Part shown: one piece after another, positions 26,388 to 34,456 of the stretch
Numbering within the stretch: the first letter of the stretch is position 1
Layout of the letters: each line of letters opens with the position of its first letter
Source of the DNA: Pseudomonadota bacterium
Lineage (GTDB): Bacteria; Desulfobacterota; Desulfobacteria; Desulfobacterales; Desulfosarcinaceae
Reading direction: 5' to 3'
NCBI GenBank assembly: GCA_023435265.1
Contig: JAEYRZ010000168.1
Location: forward strand, 1-63,360
DNA length: 63,360 nt
Made by a program: the position numbers and the translations under genes
Notes under the pieces: model-generated
Databases searched by the model: none
What the model was told of the DNA's origin: nothing
What the model saw: the letters and a program-made list of their open reading frames with translations, nothing else

Positions 26388-27289
26388 AAAACGGGCGCCG
26401 CTCCCGGGCGAGGCCCCGCCTGCAAGGCCTGCGGTTCTGGATCCCCCTGAGCTGGATTCTCCTGGTGCTCGGCGCCGCCCTTTCCGCTGGCTGGTTGCCA
26501 CTGGTGCCGCCCGACCGCATGGACTGGAACAGACCCGCTGCAGTTCCCGGATCCGAAGGGCAATCGCAGGAAATCGTCGGCAGCCACAAAAAAGCAGCTC
26601 CCAAAGATACAATCATCCACATTTTGGGCACCGACGGCATGGGCCGGGATATTTTCAGTCGGATTGTCTTCGGCGCCCGGGTATCCCTGGCGGTGGGGCT
26701 GGCAGGGCCCCTCATCGGCATGCTCTGCGGCGGGATTCTGGGCCTGCTGGCCGGGTACCGCCGCGGCCGGGTGGAGACCTTCATCGTCGCGGTCATGGAT
26801 GTGATCCTGGCTTTTCCCGGACTGGTCCTGCTTCTGGCGGTCACCTATTACTTCGGCCAGAACATGGCGAACCTTGTGCTGAGCCTGGGCTTTCTCTCGG
26901 TGCCCGCGTTCTGCCGCGTGGCGCGCGCCCAGACCCTCACGGTGGCCGGGCGGGAGTTCGTCCAGGCTGCTCGAATGATGGGCGCCTCGCACATGCGGGT
27001 GTTGACGCTGGAGATCTTCCCCAATATCGTTGTTCCTTTGATGATCTACGACCTGCTGGTCTCGGCCTACATGATCGTGGCAGAAGGGGCGCTGAGCTTT
27101 ATCGGCCTCGGCCTGCCTGCACCGGCACCCAGCTGGGGCGGCATGATCGCCGAGGGCAAGGAGCTTCTGGAAGAAGCACCGCACGTCGCACTGATCCCGG
27201 CCGCGGCCATTTTTTTCACCGTCCTCTCCTTCAATCTCCTGGCAGATGCGTTGCGGAGCCGATATGACTCCAAAGAGAGGCAGATGTGA
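26384..27289 (+). CDS. ABC transporter permease, DppC/NikC type
   Basis: 301 residues. An N-terminal helix, LSWILLVLGAALSAGWLPL, is followed by the family motif HILGTDGMGRDIFSRIVFGARVSLAVGL near residue 80. The EAA loop near 200 reads EFVQAARMMGASHMRVLTLEIFPN. The end LNLLADALRSRYDSK matches DppC/NikC. It forms the channel with the preceding DppB-type protein. It overlaps both neighbours by four bases. Confidence 0.92.
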   Translation: MKNGRRSRARPRLQGLRFWIPLSWILLVLGAALSAGWLPLVPPDRMDWNRPAAVPGSEGQSQEIVGSHKKAAPKDTIIHILGTDGMGRDIFSRIVFGARVSLAVGLAGPLIGMLCGGILGLLAGYRRGRVETFIVAVMDVILAFPGLVLLLAVTYYFGQNMANLVLSLGFLSVPAFCRVARAQTLTVAGREFVQAARMMGASHMRVLTLEIFPNIVVPLMIYDLLVSAYMIVAEGALSFIGLGLPAPAPSWGGMIAEGKELLEEAPHVALIPAAAIFFTVLSFNLLADALRSRYDSKERQM

Positions 27290-28293
27290 CCGCCCAAAAA
27301 CGAAATACGACGGTCCCGCTGATGGCGGTCGACGACTTATGTGTCCATTTTGCCACGCCTCGCGGAGCCGTGCGGGCTTTGGACGGGGTTTCCTTTTCGC
27401 TGGAGAGCGGTAAAACGCTGGCGATCGTCGGTGAATCGGGCTGTGGTAAGAGCGTGCTGTGCCGCAGTCTGGTGCGCCTGCTCGATTCAAGCGCCATCGT
27501 GTCTGCAGGGGCGAGGGTGTGCTTCGATGGTGTCGATCTGCTGTCCCTCAACGAAAAGGCGCTGCGGCGCCTCCGCGGACGGGAAATCGCCATGGTGCTC
27601 CAGGATCCGCTCGCATCCCTTCATCCGCTGATGACGATCGGCCGTCAGATTGCCGAGCCGCTCATTCGCCATATGGGTGCGCGCCCTGCCGAAGCCCGAT
27701 CCAGAGCGATCGACCTGCTGGCTTCGGTCGGTATTGCGGCAGCGGAAAAACGCGCCGGCCAGTTTCCGCACCAGCTTTCCGGCGGCATGCGCCAACGCGC
27801 AGCCATCGCCATGGCGCTGGCTTGCCGGCCGCGGCTGCTGATCGCCGACGAACCCACCTCGGCCCTGGATGCCCCGGTCCAGGCAGAAATCCTTGATCTT
27901 CTGGGTCGCCTGCAACAGCGGCATTGCATCGCCATGATCCTGGTGACCCATGATCTCGGCATGGCGGCCGGGCGCACCCATGAAACGATTGTCATGTATG
28001 CCGGGAAGATCGTCGAGCAGGCACCGACTGCGGTCCTGTTCGATCGGCCGCGGATGCCCTATACCCGCGCCTTGCTGGCCTGCCGGCCTCGGCTGGAAAA
28101 CCCACCCCACTCGCGATTGGCGGCTATTGAAGGCCAGCTGCCGGACCCGCTGTCGCCACCTGTGGGATGCCGGTTCGCGCCGCGCTGCCGCAGGGCAAGG
28201 CCCCGCTGCGACAAAGCGGCGCCGCCCCTCAAGGCACACGGCGCTGATGGGCACAGGTTCGCCTGCTGGTATTCCGAGGGGCTGCTTTTATGA
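27286..28293 (+). CDS. ABC transporter ATP-binding protein, DppD/NikD type
   Basis: 335 residues, GTG start overlapping the previous gene by four bases. Walker A is GESGCGKSV near residue 46, the Q-loop lies in VLQDPLASLHP, the signature is LSGGMRQRAAIAMALA near 163, and Walker B is LLIADEPTSALD. The C-terminal oligopeptide/dipeptide extension has a Cys cluster (GCRFAPRCRRARPRC and FACW) as in DppD/OppD, where it can bind an Fe-S centre. Energises import of the operon's ligand together with the next gene. Confidence 0.93.
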   Translation: MTAQKRNTTVPLMAVDDLCVHFATPRGAVRALDGVSFSLESGKTLAIVGESGCGKSVLCRSLVRLLDSSAIVSAGARVCFDGVDLLSLNEKALRRLRGREIAMVLQDPLASLHPLMTIGRQIAEPLIRHMGARPAEARSRAIDLLASVGIAAAEKRAGQFPHQLSGGMRQRAAIAMALACRPRLLIADEPTSALDAPVQAEILDLLGRLQQRHCIAMILVTHDLGMAAGRTHETIVMYAGKIVEQAPTAVLFDRPRMPYTRALLACRPRLENPPHSRLAAIEGQLPDPLSPPVGCRFAPRCRRARPRCDKAAPPLKAHGADGHRFACWYSEGLLL

Positions 28294-29276
28294 ATCCGGG
28301 TGCAGAAATCATCCTGTCCGTTCGAGATCTGACCGTCACGTATCGAGTGGGCGGAAGACGCCGGATCCAGGCCGTCTCAGGCGTCAGCTTCGACATCCCC
28401 AAGGGCAGGACGCTCGGTCTGGTGGGTGAGTCAGGTTGCGGGAAATCCTCCATCGCACTGGCCATCGTTCAGCTGATACGGCCCGAGCGCGGCTGGGTGG
28501 TTTTCATGGGAAACGAATTGGCGGCGTTATCTTCAAGGGAGCTGAGGCGCCTCCGCCCGAAGTTCCAGATGATCTTTCAGGATTCTATTGAGGCGTTGAA
28601 CCCGCGGCGTTGCGTGGGCGCGTCCATTGCATCGCCCCTGGCCGTTATGGGAATAGGAAAGCACCGTCACCGAATCGACCGCGCGAAGGAAATGCTCGAA
28701 CGTGTCGGCTTGGCTGCGGCGGATTACAGTCGGTTTGCCCACGAATTTTCAGGCGGACAGCGCCAACGCATCCAGATCGCCCGGGCGCTGATCTCGGAAC
28801 CGGCTCTGCTGGTATGTGATGAGCCTGTTTCCTCGCTGGATGTTTCCGTCCAGGCGCAGATTCTGAATCTGATTGAAGAAATCCGTACCGCGTGCGGGAT
28901 CACGCTTCTTTTCATTTCCCACGATCTGGCTGTCGTTAAAAACGTGTCCGATACGGTGGCCGTGATGTACATGGGCAGGCTTTGCGAAATCGGTCCTTCA
29001 GAGGCACTATACCGACACCCTGCCCACCCCTACACCCAAACGCTTCTCTCGGCAGTACAACGTACCCGGCCAAGGCAGCCGGCAAGCAGAAGCGCATTAT
29101 TCAAGGATGCAATGCAATCCCCTCTATTTTCTTCTTCCGGATGCGGGTTCCGTTCTCGGTGCCCCCGATCAGGCCCGATCTGCACCGAGAAAGCGCCACG
29201 CATGCAATTTGTCGATTCCGAGCACCTGGCGGCCTGCCATTATCCAATCGCAGGACATGCATCGAATCACACCTGA
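28290..29276 (+). CDS. ABC transporter ATP-binding protein, DppF/NikE type
   Basis: 328 residues. Walker A GESGCGKSSIALAI is near residue 49, the Q-loop is in MIFQDSIEALNPRR, the signature FSGGQRQRIQIARALI is near 153, and Walker B is LLVCDEPVSSLDVS. The C-terminal Cys cluster is GCGFRSRCPRSGPIC. It completes a five-component importer with the solute-binding protein and two permeases. Its last bases overlap the convergent phosphatase gene by ten. Confidence 0.93.
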   Translation: MNPGAEIILSVRDLTVTYRVGGRRRIQAVSGVSFDIPKGRTLGLVGESGCGKSSIALAIVQLIRPERGWVVFMGNELAALSSRELRRLRPKFQMIFQDSIEALNPRRCVGASIASPLAVMGIGKHRHRIDRAKEMLERVGLAAADYSRFAHEFSGGQRQRIQIARALISEPALLVCDEPVSSLDVSVQAQILNLIEEIRTACGITLLFISHDLAVVKNVSDTVAVMYMGRLCEIGPSEALYRHPAHPYTQTLLSAVQRTRPRQPASRSALFKDAMQSPLFSSSGCGFRSRCPRSGPICTEKAPRMQFVDSEHLAACHYPIAGHASNHT

Positions 29277-29893
29277 ACGGGGCCCGGAGCATGATAGTCG
29301 AGGCGCGGCAACGCCTGGAACGCGGGTTCGGCGAAGATCAGGCTGGTGATCGAGCCGTGGGCGGGATAGCCGGCGGGGTAGCCGATTTTCTTCAGTCGGT
29401 TCTTGTTGCGGGGGGTCAGGTCGGCGCCAAGCGCCCACAGGACGGTGAAGACGATCGGATCGCCATGGGTGACGGCGGCCACTTCGGCGCCGGCGTGCCG
29501 GTTGCGGCAGCGGTCGATGAAGCGCCGCATGCGGAGCAGGACGTCCGCGGGCTGCTCGAAGCGGCCGGGTTGAGCGTGGGAGTAGACGTCGCCGCGGCGG
29601 GCGTCGATCTCCGCCGCCGGCAGGCCTTCGAAGGGGGTCAGCACTTCGTTGATCAGCGAGGAAATCTTCGGCGCAAGGCCGCCGTTCAGGCCCGCGATTT
29701 CGGCCGCGGTCTTGCGCGCGCGCAGCAAGGGGCTGCAATAAAGCGCCCTGACCGGTCGAATGGCCAGAAAAGCCCCGGCGGCGCGCGCCTGGCGCTGGCC
29801 GCGCTCGGTAAGTCCGAATCGGGAGAGGCGCCCATAAAGAACCTGGTGCGGATTGTGCACCTCGCCGTGACGGATCAGGTGAATAACGGTCAT
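29267..29893 (-). CDS. Histidine phosphatase (alpha-ribazole phosphatase/phosphoglycerate mutase-like)
   Basis: About 208 residues, histidine phosphatase superfamily. The catalytic motif is IHLIRHGEVHNP, residues 4-15, with the phospho-accepting His in RHG. YCSPLLRARKTAAEIA near 60 and VAAVTHGDPI near 142 supply the remaining Arg and His. Cobalamin-pathway CobC is one member of this group, and an ECF-type ATPase gene lies just upstream; a cobalt or corrinoid link is therefore plausible but not shown. An alternative ATG at 29938 overlaps the upstream gene by 14 bases. Confidence 0.78.
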   Translation of the reverse strand: MTVIHLIRHGEVHNPHQVLYGRLSRFGLTERGQRQARAAGAFLAIRPVRALYCSPLLRARKTAAEIAGLNGGLAPKISSLINEVLTPFEGLPAAEIDARRGDVYSHAQPGRFEQPADVLLRMRRFIDRCRNRHAGAEVAAVTHGDPIVFTVLWALGADLTPRNKNRLKKIGYPAGYPAHGSITSLIFAEPAFQALPRLDYHAPGPVQV

Positions 29894-29924
29894 CGAAGAA
29901 ACCGCCCCTTGCCTTGCCTTGAGG

Positions 29925-30650
29925 TCAACCGTGGGCATGGGGTTGCCGCCCGAGCGGATGACAATGGGCATGCGAGTGAAGGTAGTGCTCGGTGTCTTCG
30001 ACGAGACGCCCCTCCTGCAGCGTGTAGTAAATCGAAACCGCATCGGCCATGAAGTCGAATTCGTGCGAAATCAGAATGTAGGAAAGATCCAGCTCGCACA
30101 GGATGGTCTTGAGCCGCACCCGCGTCTGTTCATCGAGACCGCTGGTGGGCTCGTCCAGCAGCAGCACCTGCGGCTCCATGGCCAGCACGGTCGCCAGGGC
30201 GACCAGCCGTTTTTCGCCCCCGGAAAGTTTGAACGTGACGCGGTCTTCGAATCCGTTCAATCCCAGACGGTCGAGCGTCCGTCGGGAGATCGCGAGGGCT
30301 TCCTCCTGGGTTTTACCCATATTCAGAGGACCGAAGGCCACATCCTCCAATACGGTGGGCGAGAAGAGCTGGTCGTCGGCGTCCTGGAACAGCAGGCCGA
30401 TGCGCTGCCGCACGGTTCTGAAATCCTTCTCCGTGCGCGCCGGCCGTCCGAAGAATTCCAGTTCTCCGGCTTGCGGCGGGAGCAGTCCCATGATGATGTG
30501 GAACAGGGTCGTTTTGCCGCTCCCGTTCGGGGCTACGAGGCCGATGCGGTCGCCGGGGAACAGGCTGAAATCGAGGCCCTTGAGCACCGGCGAACGCCCG
30601 GGGTACGCGAAGGTGATATTCGAAAGCCGGATGATGGGTTGGGTCTGCAT
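29925..30650 (-). CDS. Energy-coupling factor ABC ATPase (CbiO/EcfA-like)
   Basis: About 241 residues. Walker A GPNGSGKTT-type (VAPNGSGKTTLFHI) near residue 38, LLFQDADDQLFSPTVLEDVAFGP with the Q-loop near 85, FKLSGGEKRLVALATVLA signature near 132 and Walker B VLLLDEPTSGLD. The AFGPLNMG stretch is typical of ECF ATPases for cobalt, nickel or vitamin uptake. No CbiM, CbiQ or S-component gene lies in the window, so its partners are elsewhere. The ATG at 30650 has GAGG upstream. It precedes the phosphatase gene on the same strand. Confidence 0.87.
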   Translation of the reverse strand: MQTQPIIRLSNITFAYPGRSPVLKGLDFSLFPGDRIGLVAPNGSGKTTLFHIIMGLLPPQAGELEFFGRPARTEKDFRTVRQRIGLLFQDADDQLFSPTVLEDVAFGPLNMGKTQEEALAISRRTLDRLGLNGFEDRVTFKLSGGEKRLVALATVLAMEPQVLLLDEPTSGLDEQTRVRLKTILCELDLSYILISHEFDFMADAVSIYYTLQEGRLVEDTEHYLHSHAHCHPLGRQPHAHG

Positions 30651-30779
30651 GGCGTCCTCGAGGTTCGTCGATGCGGCCATACTAGAGCTTTCATGATCAA
30701 ATGACAAATGACAAATGCAGAACTCCGCGAATTCCATCGTCGGTTTTCCCGGCCGGGCCGCGGCCCGGCCGGGAACGGA

Positions 30780-31346
30780 TCAGGGAACGTTGGCGCGCAT
30801 GCTCCAGCTGCTCTGGGGGTAATAGCGGCGGAGCCGTTCCCATCCCTGGACGAGTTGTTCAGCCTCGTGGCCGGCCAGGTATTTTCCCACCGCTACGTAG
30901 TACAACGCTTCCGGCGCCCACTCGCTTTGCGGAAAATGATCGAACGTGCGCTGGAAATGCGCGACCGCCGTCTCGTAATCCTTGCGGTGCAGGGAATAAT
31001 GCCCCTGGCCCAGGGTCAGCCAGGCCGAGAACTCGGAAGGCGACAACCAGCCTTCGACGTGGCAGGCCATTTGTCCGCGGTGGTTCAGAATATTGATGTT
31101 CGGCGTCCAGATGACCTGGTATTGATCGGCCAGCTTGGGCACTTGGTCCAGGTTGACCTGGACCGGCACAAAAGCCTGGTTCAGGATGGCGGCGACGGCA
31201 ATATTGGGGTACGTCACGGCACCCATCTTGGCGCAGCCGTGTCAGCCTTCTTTGAAAAAGTCGAGCAGCAGCGGTTTCTTTTCGCGCCGCGACCGTTCGA
31301 GGCCCTCTTCGTAGTTGTTGATCCAGTTGATTTTGACTTCGTCCAT
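30780..31346 (-). CDS. Thioredoxin-like selenoprotein (UGA-encoded Sec) with TPR-like tail
   Basis: Read from ATG 31346, which has a GGAGG site seven bases upstream, the frame gives MDEVKINWINNYEEGL, then LLLDFFKEG, an in-frame TGA at 31242-31244, and HGCAKM. The TGA stands where the thioredoxin family has the first Cys of its CxxC, so the active site would be Sec-His-Gly-Cys (residues 35-38). The frame then continues without a stop for 153 residues, with the cis-Pro loop WTPNINILNHRG near 89 and a helical tail (DYETAVAHFQRTFDHFPQ) like a TPR unit. A hairpin suitable for a SECIS follows the TGA directly. 188 residues in all. A sequencing error or pseudogene is the alternative. Confidence 0.85.
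31215..31241 (-). promoter_or_regulatory. Candidate SECIS hairpin for selenocysteine insertion
   Basis: Directly 3' of the in-frame TGA the mRNA reads CACGGC, a 15-base loop region with CC and GG that can pair inside, then GCCGTG. The 6-bp outer stem is perfect and begins right after the TGA, the spacing expected for bacterial SECIS elements read by SelB. The apical part would be AAGAU. Folding energy was not computed. Confidence 0.55.
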
Positions 31347-31646
31347 GGCATGCCTCCATATCAGCAATTCATTATGAGCAAGCTAGGCGCGAAAGCCCGT
31401 GCTGGGGAATGGGGCCTATCCTGCATTGCTCGAAAATCCGCATCGTAGGAACGGTCGTTTGTCGGCGGCGGCGATCCGGTCTCAGGCGAAATCACCAAGA
31501 CGGAACACGGAGGCGATTATTGCGGGCGGTCGCACGGCGCGCACCCCGCGCCGATTATCGCCGGCTGCGCGGTTGACTATTTGATCCTATCGGCATAGCA
31601 TACTCGCGTTTCCGGAAGCGGGACAACCCGCCCCAAGAGGATCATC
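31347..31646. other. Divergent intergenic region
   Basis: 300 bases between the leftward selenoprotein and the rightward histidine kinase. It must carry both promoters, but no clear consensus was found. No repeat or credible open frame was seen. Confidence 0.45.
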
Positions 31647-33095
31647 GTGCGTAGGCGTGCCGCATTCAGCATCAGGCAGAAAATCATCATCGGGGCCGCG
31701 CTGAGTCTGCTGGTTGTATTGGTCTTCGGCGGCCTTTCCTACCGGTATCTGCACTCGATCAAGATCAAGCAGCATTTCGTGGAAGTGGCCGACGATCTGA
31801 GCAATATCATTCTGGAGATCCGCCGCTACGAAAAGAATTACCTGCTGTATGCATCCCAGGACGATTTGCTGGAGAATCGGAATTATATCCGCAAAGCCAG
31901 CGACGTGCTCAACGGCATCCTGCCGGATATCAAATCGCTGCAGATAGTTCCGGAGCTGAATCGACTCGCCGGCCAGTTGACCGATTACGCTTCGATCATG
32001 GAACAACTCGCCGGCTGCGAAAAAGGCGGCAACCGCGGCTGCGGCCAGCACGAAGACCGCATCCGGGAAAGCGGCAAGAATCTGGTCGATCTGTCGCAGC
32101 AACTGGTGCGCATTGAGCGCGATTTGATTCTGAAGAGCCTCAATTCGCTGGAAAAGAACCTGCTGGTGGGCCTGGCGGTCCTGGTATGCCTGGGATTTTT
32201 TTTCATTCTCTTCGTCGCCGTCAAGATCGTCGGCCCGCTGCGCACCATCGAGAAGACCACCATCCGTATCGCCCAGGGCGATTTTACGCCCTTGTCCGTC
32301 GGGCATTCCAGGGATGAGACCCAACGGGTCATGGAAGCCTTCAACCGCATGATCGCCGAACTGGAACGGCGTCAGGAGCAGCTCGTACAAGCCAAGAAAC
32401 TCTCTTCGATCGGCATCCTGGCGTCGGGGATCGCACACCAGTTGAATAATCCGCTCAATAATATATCCACGTCGCTTCAGATTATGGGCGAAGAGTTCGG
32501 TCACGGCGATCCCGCCTTTCTGCGGCAGTTGCTCGACAACTGCGGCCAGGAAATCTTTCGGGCCCAGGAAATCGTCAAGGGGTTGCTCGAATTTTCGCGC
32601 AAGAAGGATTTTGCGCCGCGCCCCGCTTTGCTTCACGAAATTGTGGAGCGCTCCATCCGCCTGGTTTCGAGCCAGGTTCCGAGCGGGATCGAGATCGATG
32701 CCGCCGTCCCCTGCGACCTGCGGTTGATCGTGGACGGCCAGCGGATCCAGGAAGTGTTTCTCAATCTGCTGCTGAACGCCATACAGGCCATTCCGTCGGT
32801 CGGCCGGATCAGCGTCCAGGCGCGGGCGATCGAGTACAATCATACGCAATGGGTGGAGATTACCGTCGCTGACAGCGGCAGCGGCATCGACGCAAACGAT
32901 CTCGGCCGGATTTTCGACCCCTTCTTCACCACCAAAGAGGTCGGCGCAGGAACCGGACTCGGGCTTTCCATCGTTTACGGCATCATCGAGAAGCACTCCG
33001 GCAGCATCGACGTAGAGAGTCGTTTGGGTGAGGGAACACGATTCATTATCCGCCTGCCGGTCAACGGCGCAGTTTCGGAAGAGGCCCCGAGATGA
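31647..33095 (+). CDS. Membrane sensor histidine kinase
   Basis: 482 residues, GTG start with AGAGGA upstream. Membrane helices lie near residues 12-34 and 172-194, enclosing a helical periplasmic sensor of about 135 residues; a HAMP linker follows. The dimerisation motif is GILASGIAHQLNNPLNNI with His264. ATPase motifs follow: N-box LNLLLNAIQAI, DSGSGI, FDPFFTTK and GTGLGLS. The residue after the phospho-His is Gln rather than the common Glu or Asp. Its stop overlaps the NtrC-type gene by four bases, so they form a pair. Confidence 0.93.
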   Translation: MRRRAAFSIRQKIIIGAALSLLVVLVFGGLSYRYLHSIKIKQHFVEVADDLSNIILEIRRYEKNYLLYASQDDLLENRNYIRKASDVLNGILPDIKSLQIVPELNRLAGQLTDYASIMEQLAGCEKGGNRGCGQHEDRIRESGKNLVDLSQQLVRIERDLILKSLNSLEKNLLVGLAVLVCLGFFFILFVAVKIVGPLRTIEKTTIRIAQGDFTPLSVGHSRDETQRVMEAFNRMIAELERRQEQLVQAKKLSSIGILASGIAHQLNNPLNNISTSLQIMGEEFGHGDPAFLRQLLDNCGQEIFRAQEIVKGLLEFSRKKDFAPRPALLHEIVERSIRLVSSQVPSGIEIDAAVPCDLRLIVDGQRIQEVFLNLLLNAIQAIPSVGRISVQARAIEYNHTQWVEITVADSGSGIDANDLGRIFDPFFTTKEVGAGTGLGLSIVYGIIEKHSGSIDVESRLGEGTRFIIRLPVNGAVSEEAPR

Positions 33096-34450
33096 CCACC
33101 GGCCGCATTCTGGTGGTGGACGACGAAGCCATCGCGCGCGAGAATCTCGCCTATGTCCTGCGCAAAGAGGGCCATGCGGTCATCTGTGCGCCGGAGGGCC
33201 AAAGCGCCCTCGAGGCCATGGAGCAGAACTCGTTCGACCTGGTCATGACCGACCTGAAAATGAAAGGCGTGGACGGCATGCAGGTTCTGGCGGCGGCCCG
33301 CAGCCGGCCCGGAGCGCCGGAAGTGATCGTCATCACCGGCTATGCAACGGTGGCTTCGGCGGTCGAGGCCATGCACGCCGGCGCCTTTTTCTACGTTTCC
33401 AAGCCGTACCAGATCGAAGAAGTCCGCATTCTGGTGCAACAGGCGCTGGAAAAGCGCGCCCTGCGAAAGGAAGTCAGCGAGCTCAAACGCCAGATCAGGG
33501 AAGCACCCGGCCCGCCGGCCCTGATCGGCAGCAGTCCCAAAATGGAGGCCCTGAAAAGTGCGCTGCGTCAGATTGCCGCCACCGATTGCGCGGTGGTTAT
33601 CCTGGGCGAAACCGGGACCGGCAAGGAACTAGTGGCGCGGTTGATCCATCATTTCAGCCCGCGCGCCGGGAATCGGTTCCTGGCGGTGAATTGCGGCGCC
33701 TTCAACGAAGAATTGCTGGCCAACGAGCTGTTCGGTCACGAAAAAGAGGCCTTTACGGGCGCGCGGGGCATCAAGAAAGGGCTGCTCGAAACCGTTCAGG
33801 GGGGGACCATCCTGCTGGACGAAATTGCGGACATGCCGCTCTCCATGCAGGTCAAGCTTTTGCGGGTGCTTCAGGAGAAAATGCTGCTGCGGGTGGGCGG
33901 CACCCAGGAAATTCCGGTGGACATACGTGTTCTGGCGGCCACCAACAAGGATTTGCGTGCGGAGGTGGAAAAAGGCACGTTCCGTCACGACCTGTACTTC
34001 CGTTTGAATGTAATGACCCTGATCGTGCCCGCCTTGTCCGAGCGTCGGGACGATATTCCCCTCCTGTGCCGGCACTTTCTGCGCAGATTCGGAGGACCGA
34101 GCGAAAACGCGGTCAACGACATCGACCCGGCTGCGCTTCAAATCCTGATGAATTACGAATTTCCGGGCAATGTGCGCGAACTGGAGAATATCATCGAGCG
34201 CGCGGCCGCCCTGACCAAGGGACCGAAGATCGCGCCGGAAGATCTGCCGCCCGATTTACAGCAGCGTGAGATTCTTCTCAGGCGCGCCAGGACGCCGCAC
34301 GAATTTCTAACGCTCGAAGAAAACGAGCGCGAATACATCGCCTGGATCCTCAAGCAGGTCAACCAGAACAAAACCCGGGCGGCCGAGATTCTGGGAATCG
34401 ACAGGGTCTCCCTGTGGCGCAAGCTGCGCCGGAACAGGATGGCGGAGTAA
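33092..34450 (+). CDS. Sigma-54-dependent response regulator (NtrC family)
   Basis: 452 residues. Receiver domain residues 1-120 with phospho-acceptor Asp54 in VMTDLKM. AAA+ domain with Walker A GETGTGKE at 172-179, the sigma-54 contact loop EAFTGA at 219-224 (usual form GAFTGA) and Walker B GGTILLDEIADM near 238. The C-terminal Fis-type helix-turn-helix is NKTRAAEILGIDRVSLWRKLRR. It would activate RpoN promoters when phosphorylated by the adjacent kinase. Targets are unknown. The convergent Lon-receiver gene ends six bases beyond its stop. Confidence 0.94.
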   Translation: MTTGRILVVDDEAIARENLAYVLRKEGHAVICAPEGQSALEAMEQNSFDLVMTDLKMKGVDGMQVLAAARSRPGAPEVIVITGYATVASAVEAMHAGAFFYVSKPYQIEEVRILVQQALEKRALRKEVSELKRQIREAPGPPALIGSSPKMEALKSALRQIAATDCAVVILGETGTGKELVARLIHHFSPRAGNRFLAVNCGAFNEELLANELFGHEKEAFTGARGIKKGLLETVQGGTILLDEIADMPLSMQVKLLRVLQEKMLLRVGGTQEIPVDIRVLAATNKDLRAEVEKGTFRHDLYFRLNVMTLIVPALSERRDDIPLLCRHFLRRFGGPSENAVNDIDPAALQILMNYEFPGNVRELENIIERAAALTKGPKIAPEDLPPDLQQREILLRRARTPHEFLTLEENEREYIAWILKQVNQNKTRAAEILGIDRVSLWRKLRRNRMAE

Positions 34451-34456
34451 GCGGGT

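Noticed and set aside
31242..31244. In-frame TGA as a plain pseudogene mutation
   Set aside because: It sits exactly at the redox Cys position, the rest of the frame is intact, and a hairpin follows it; selenocysteine explains this better.
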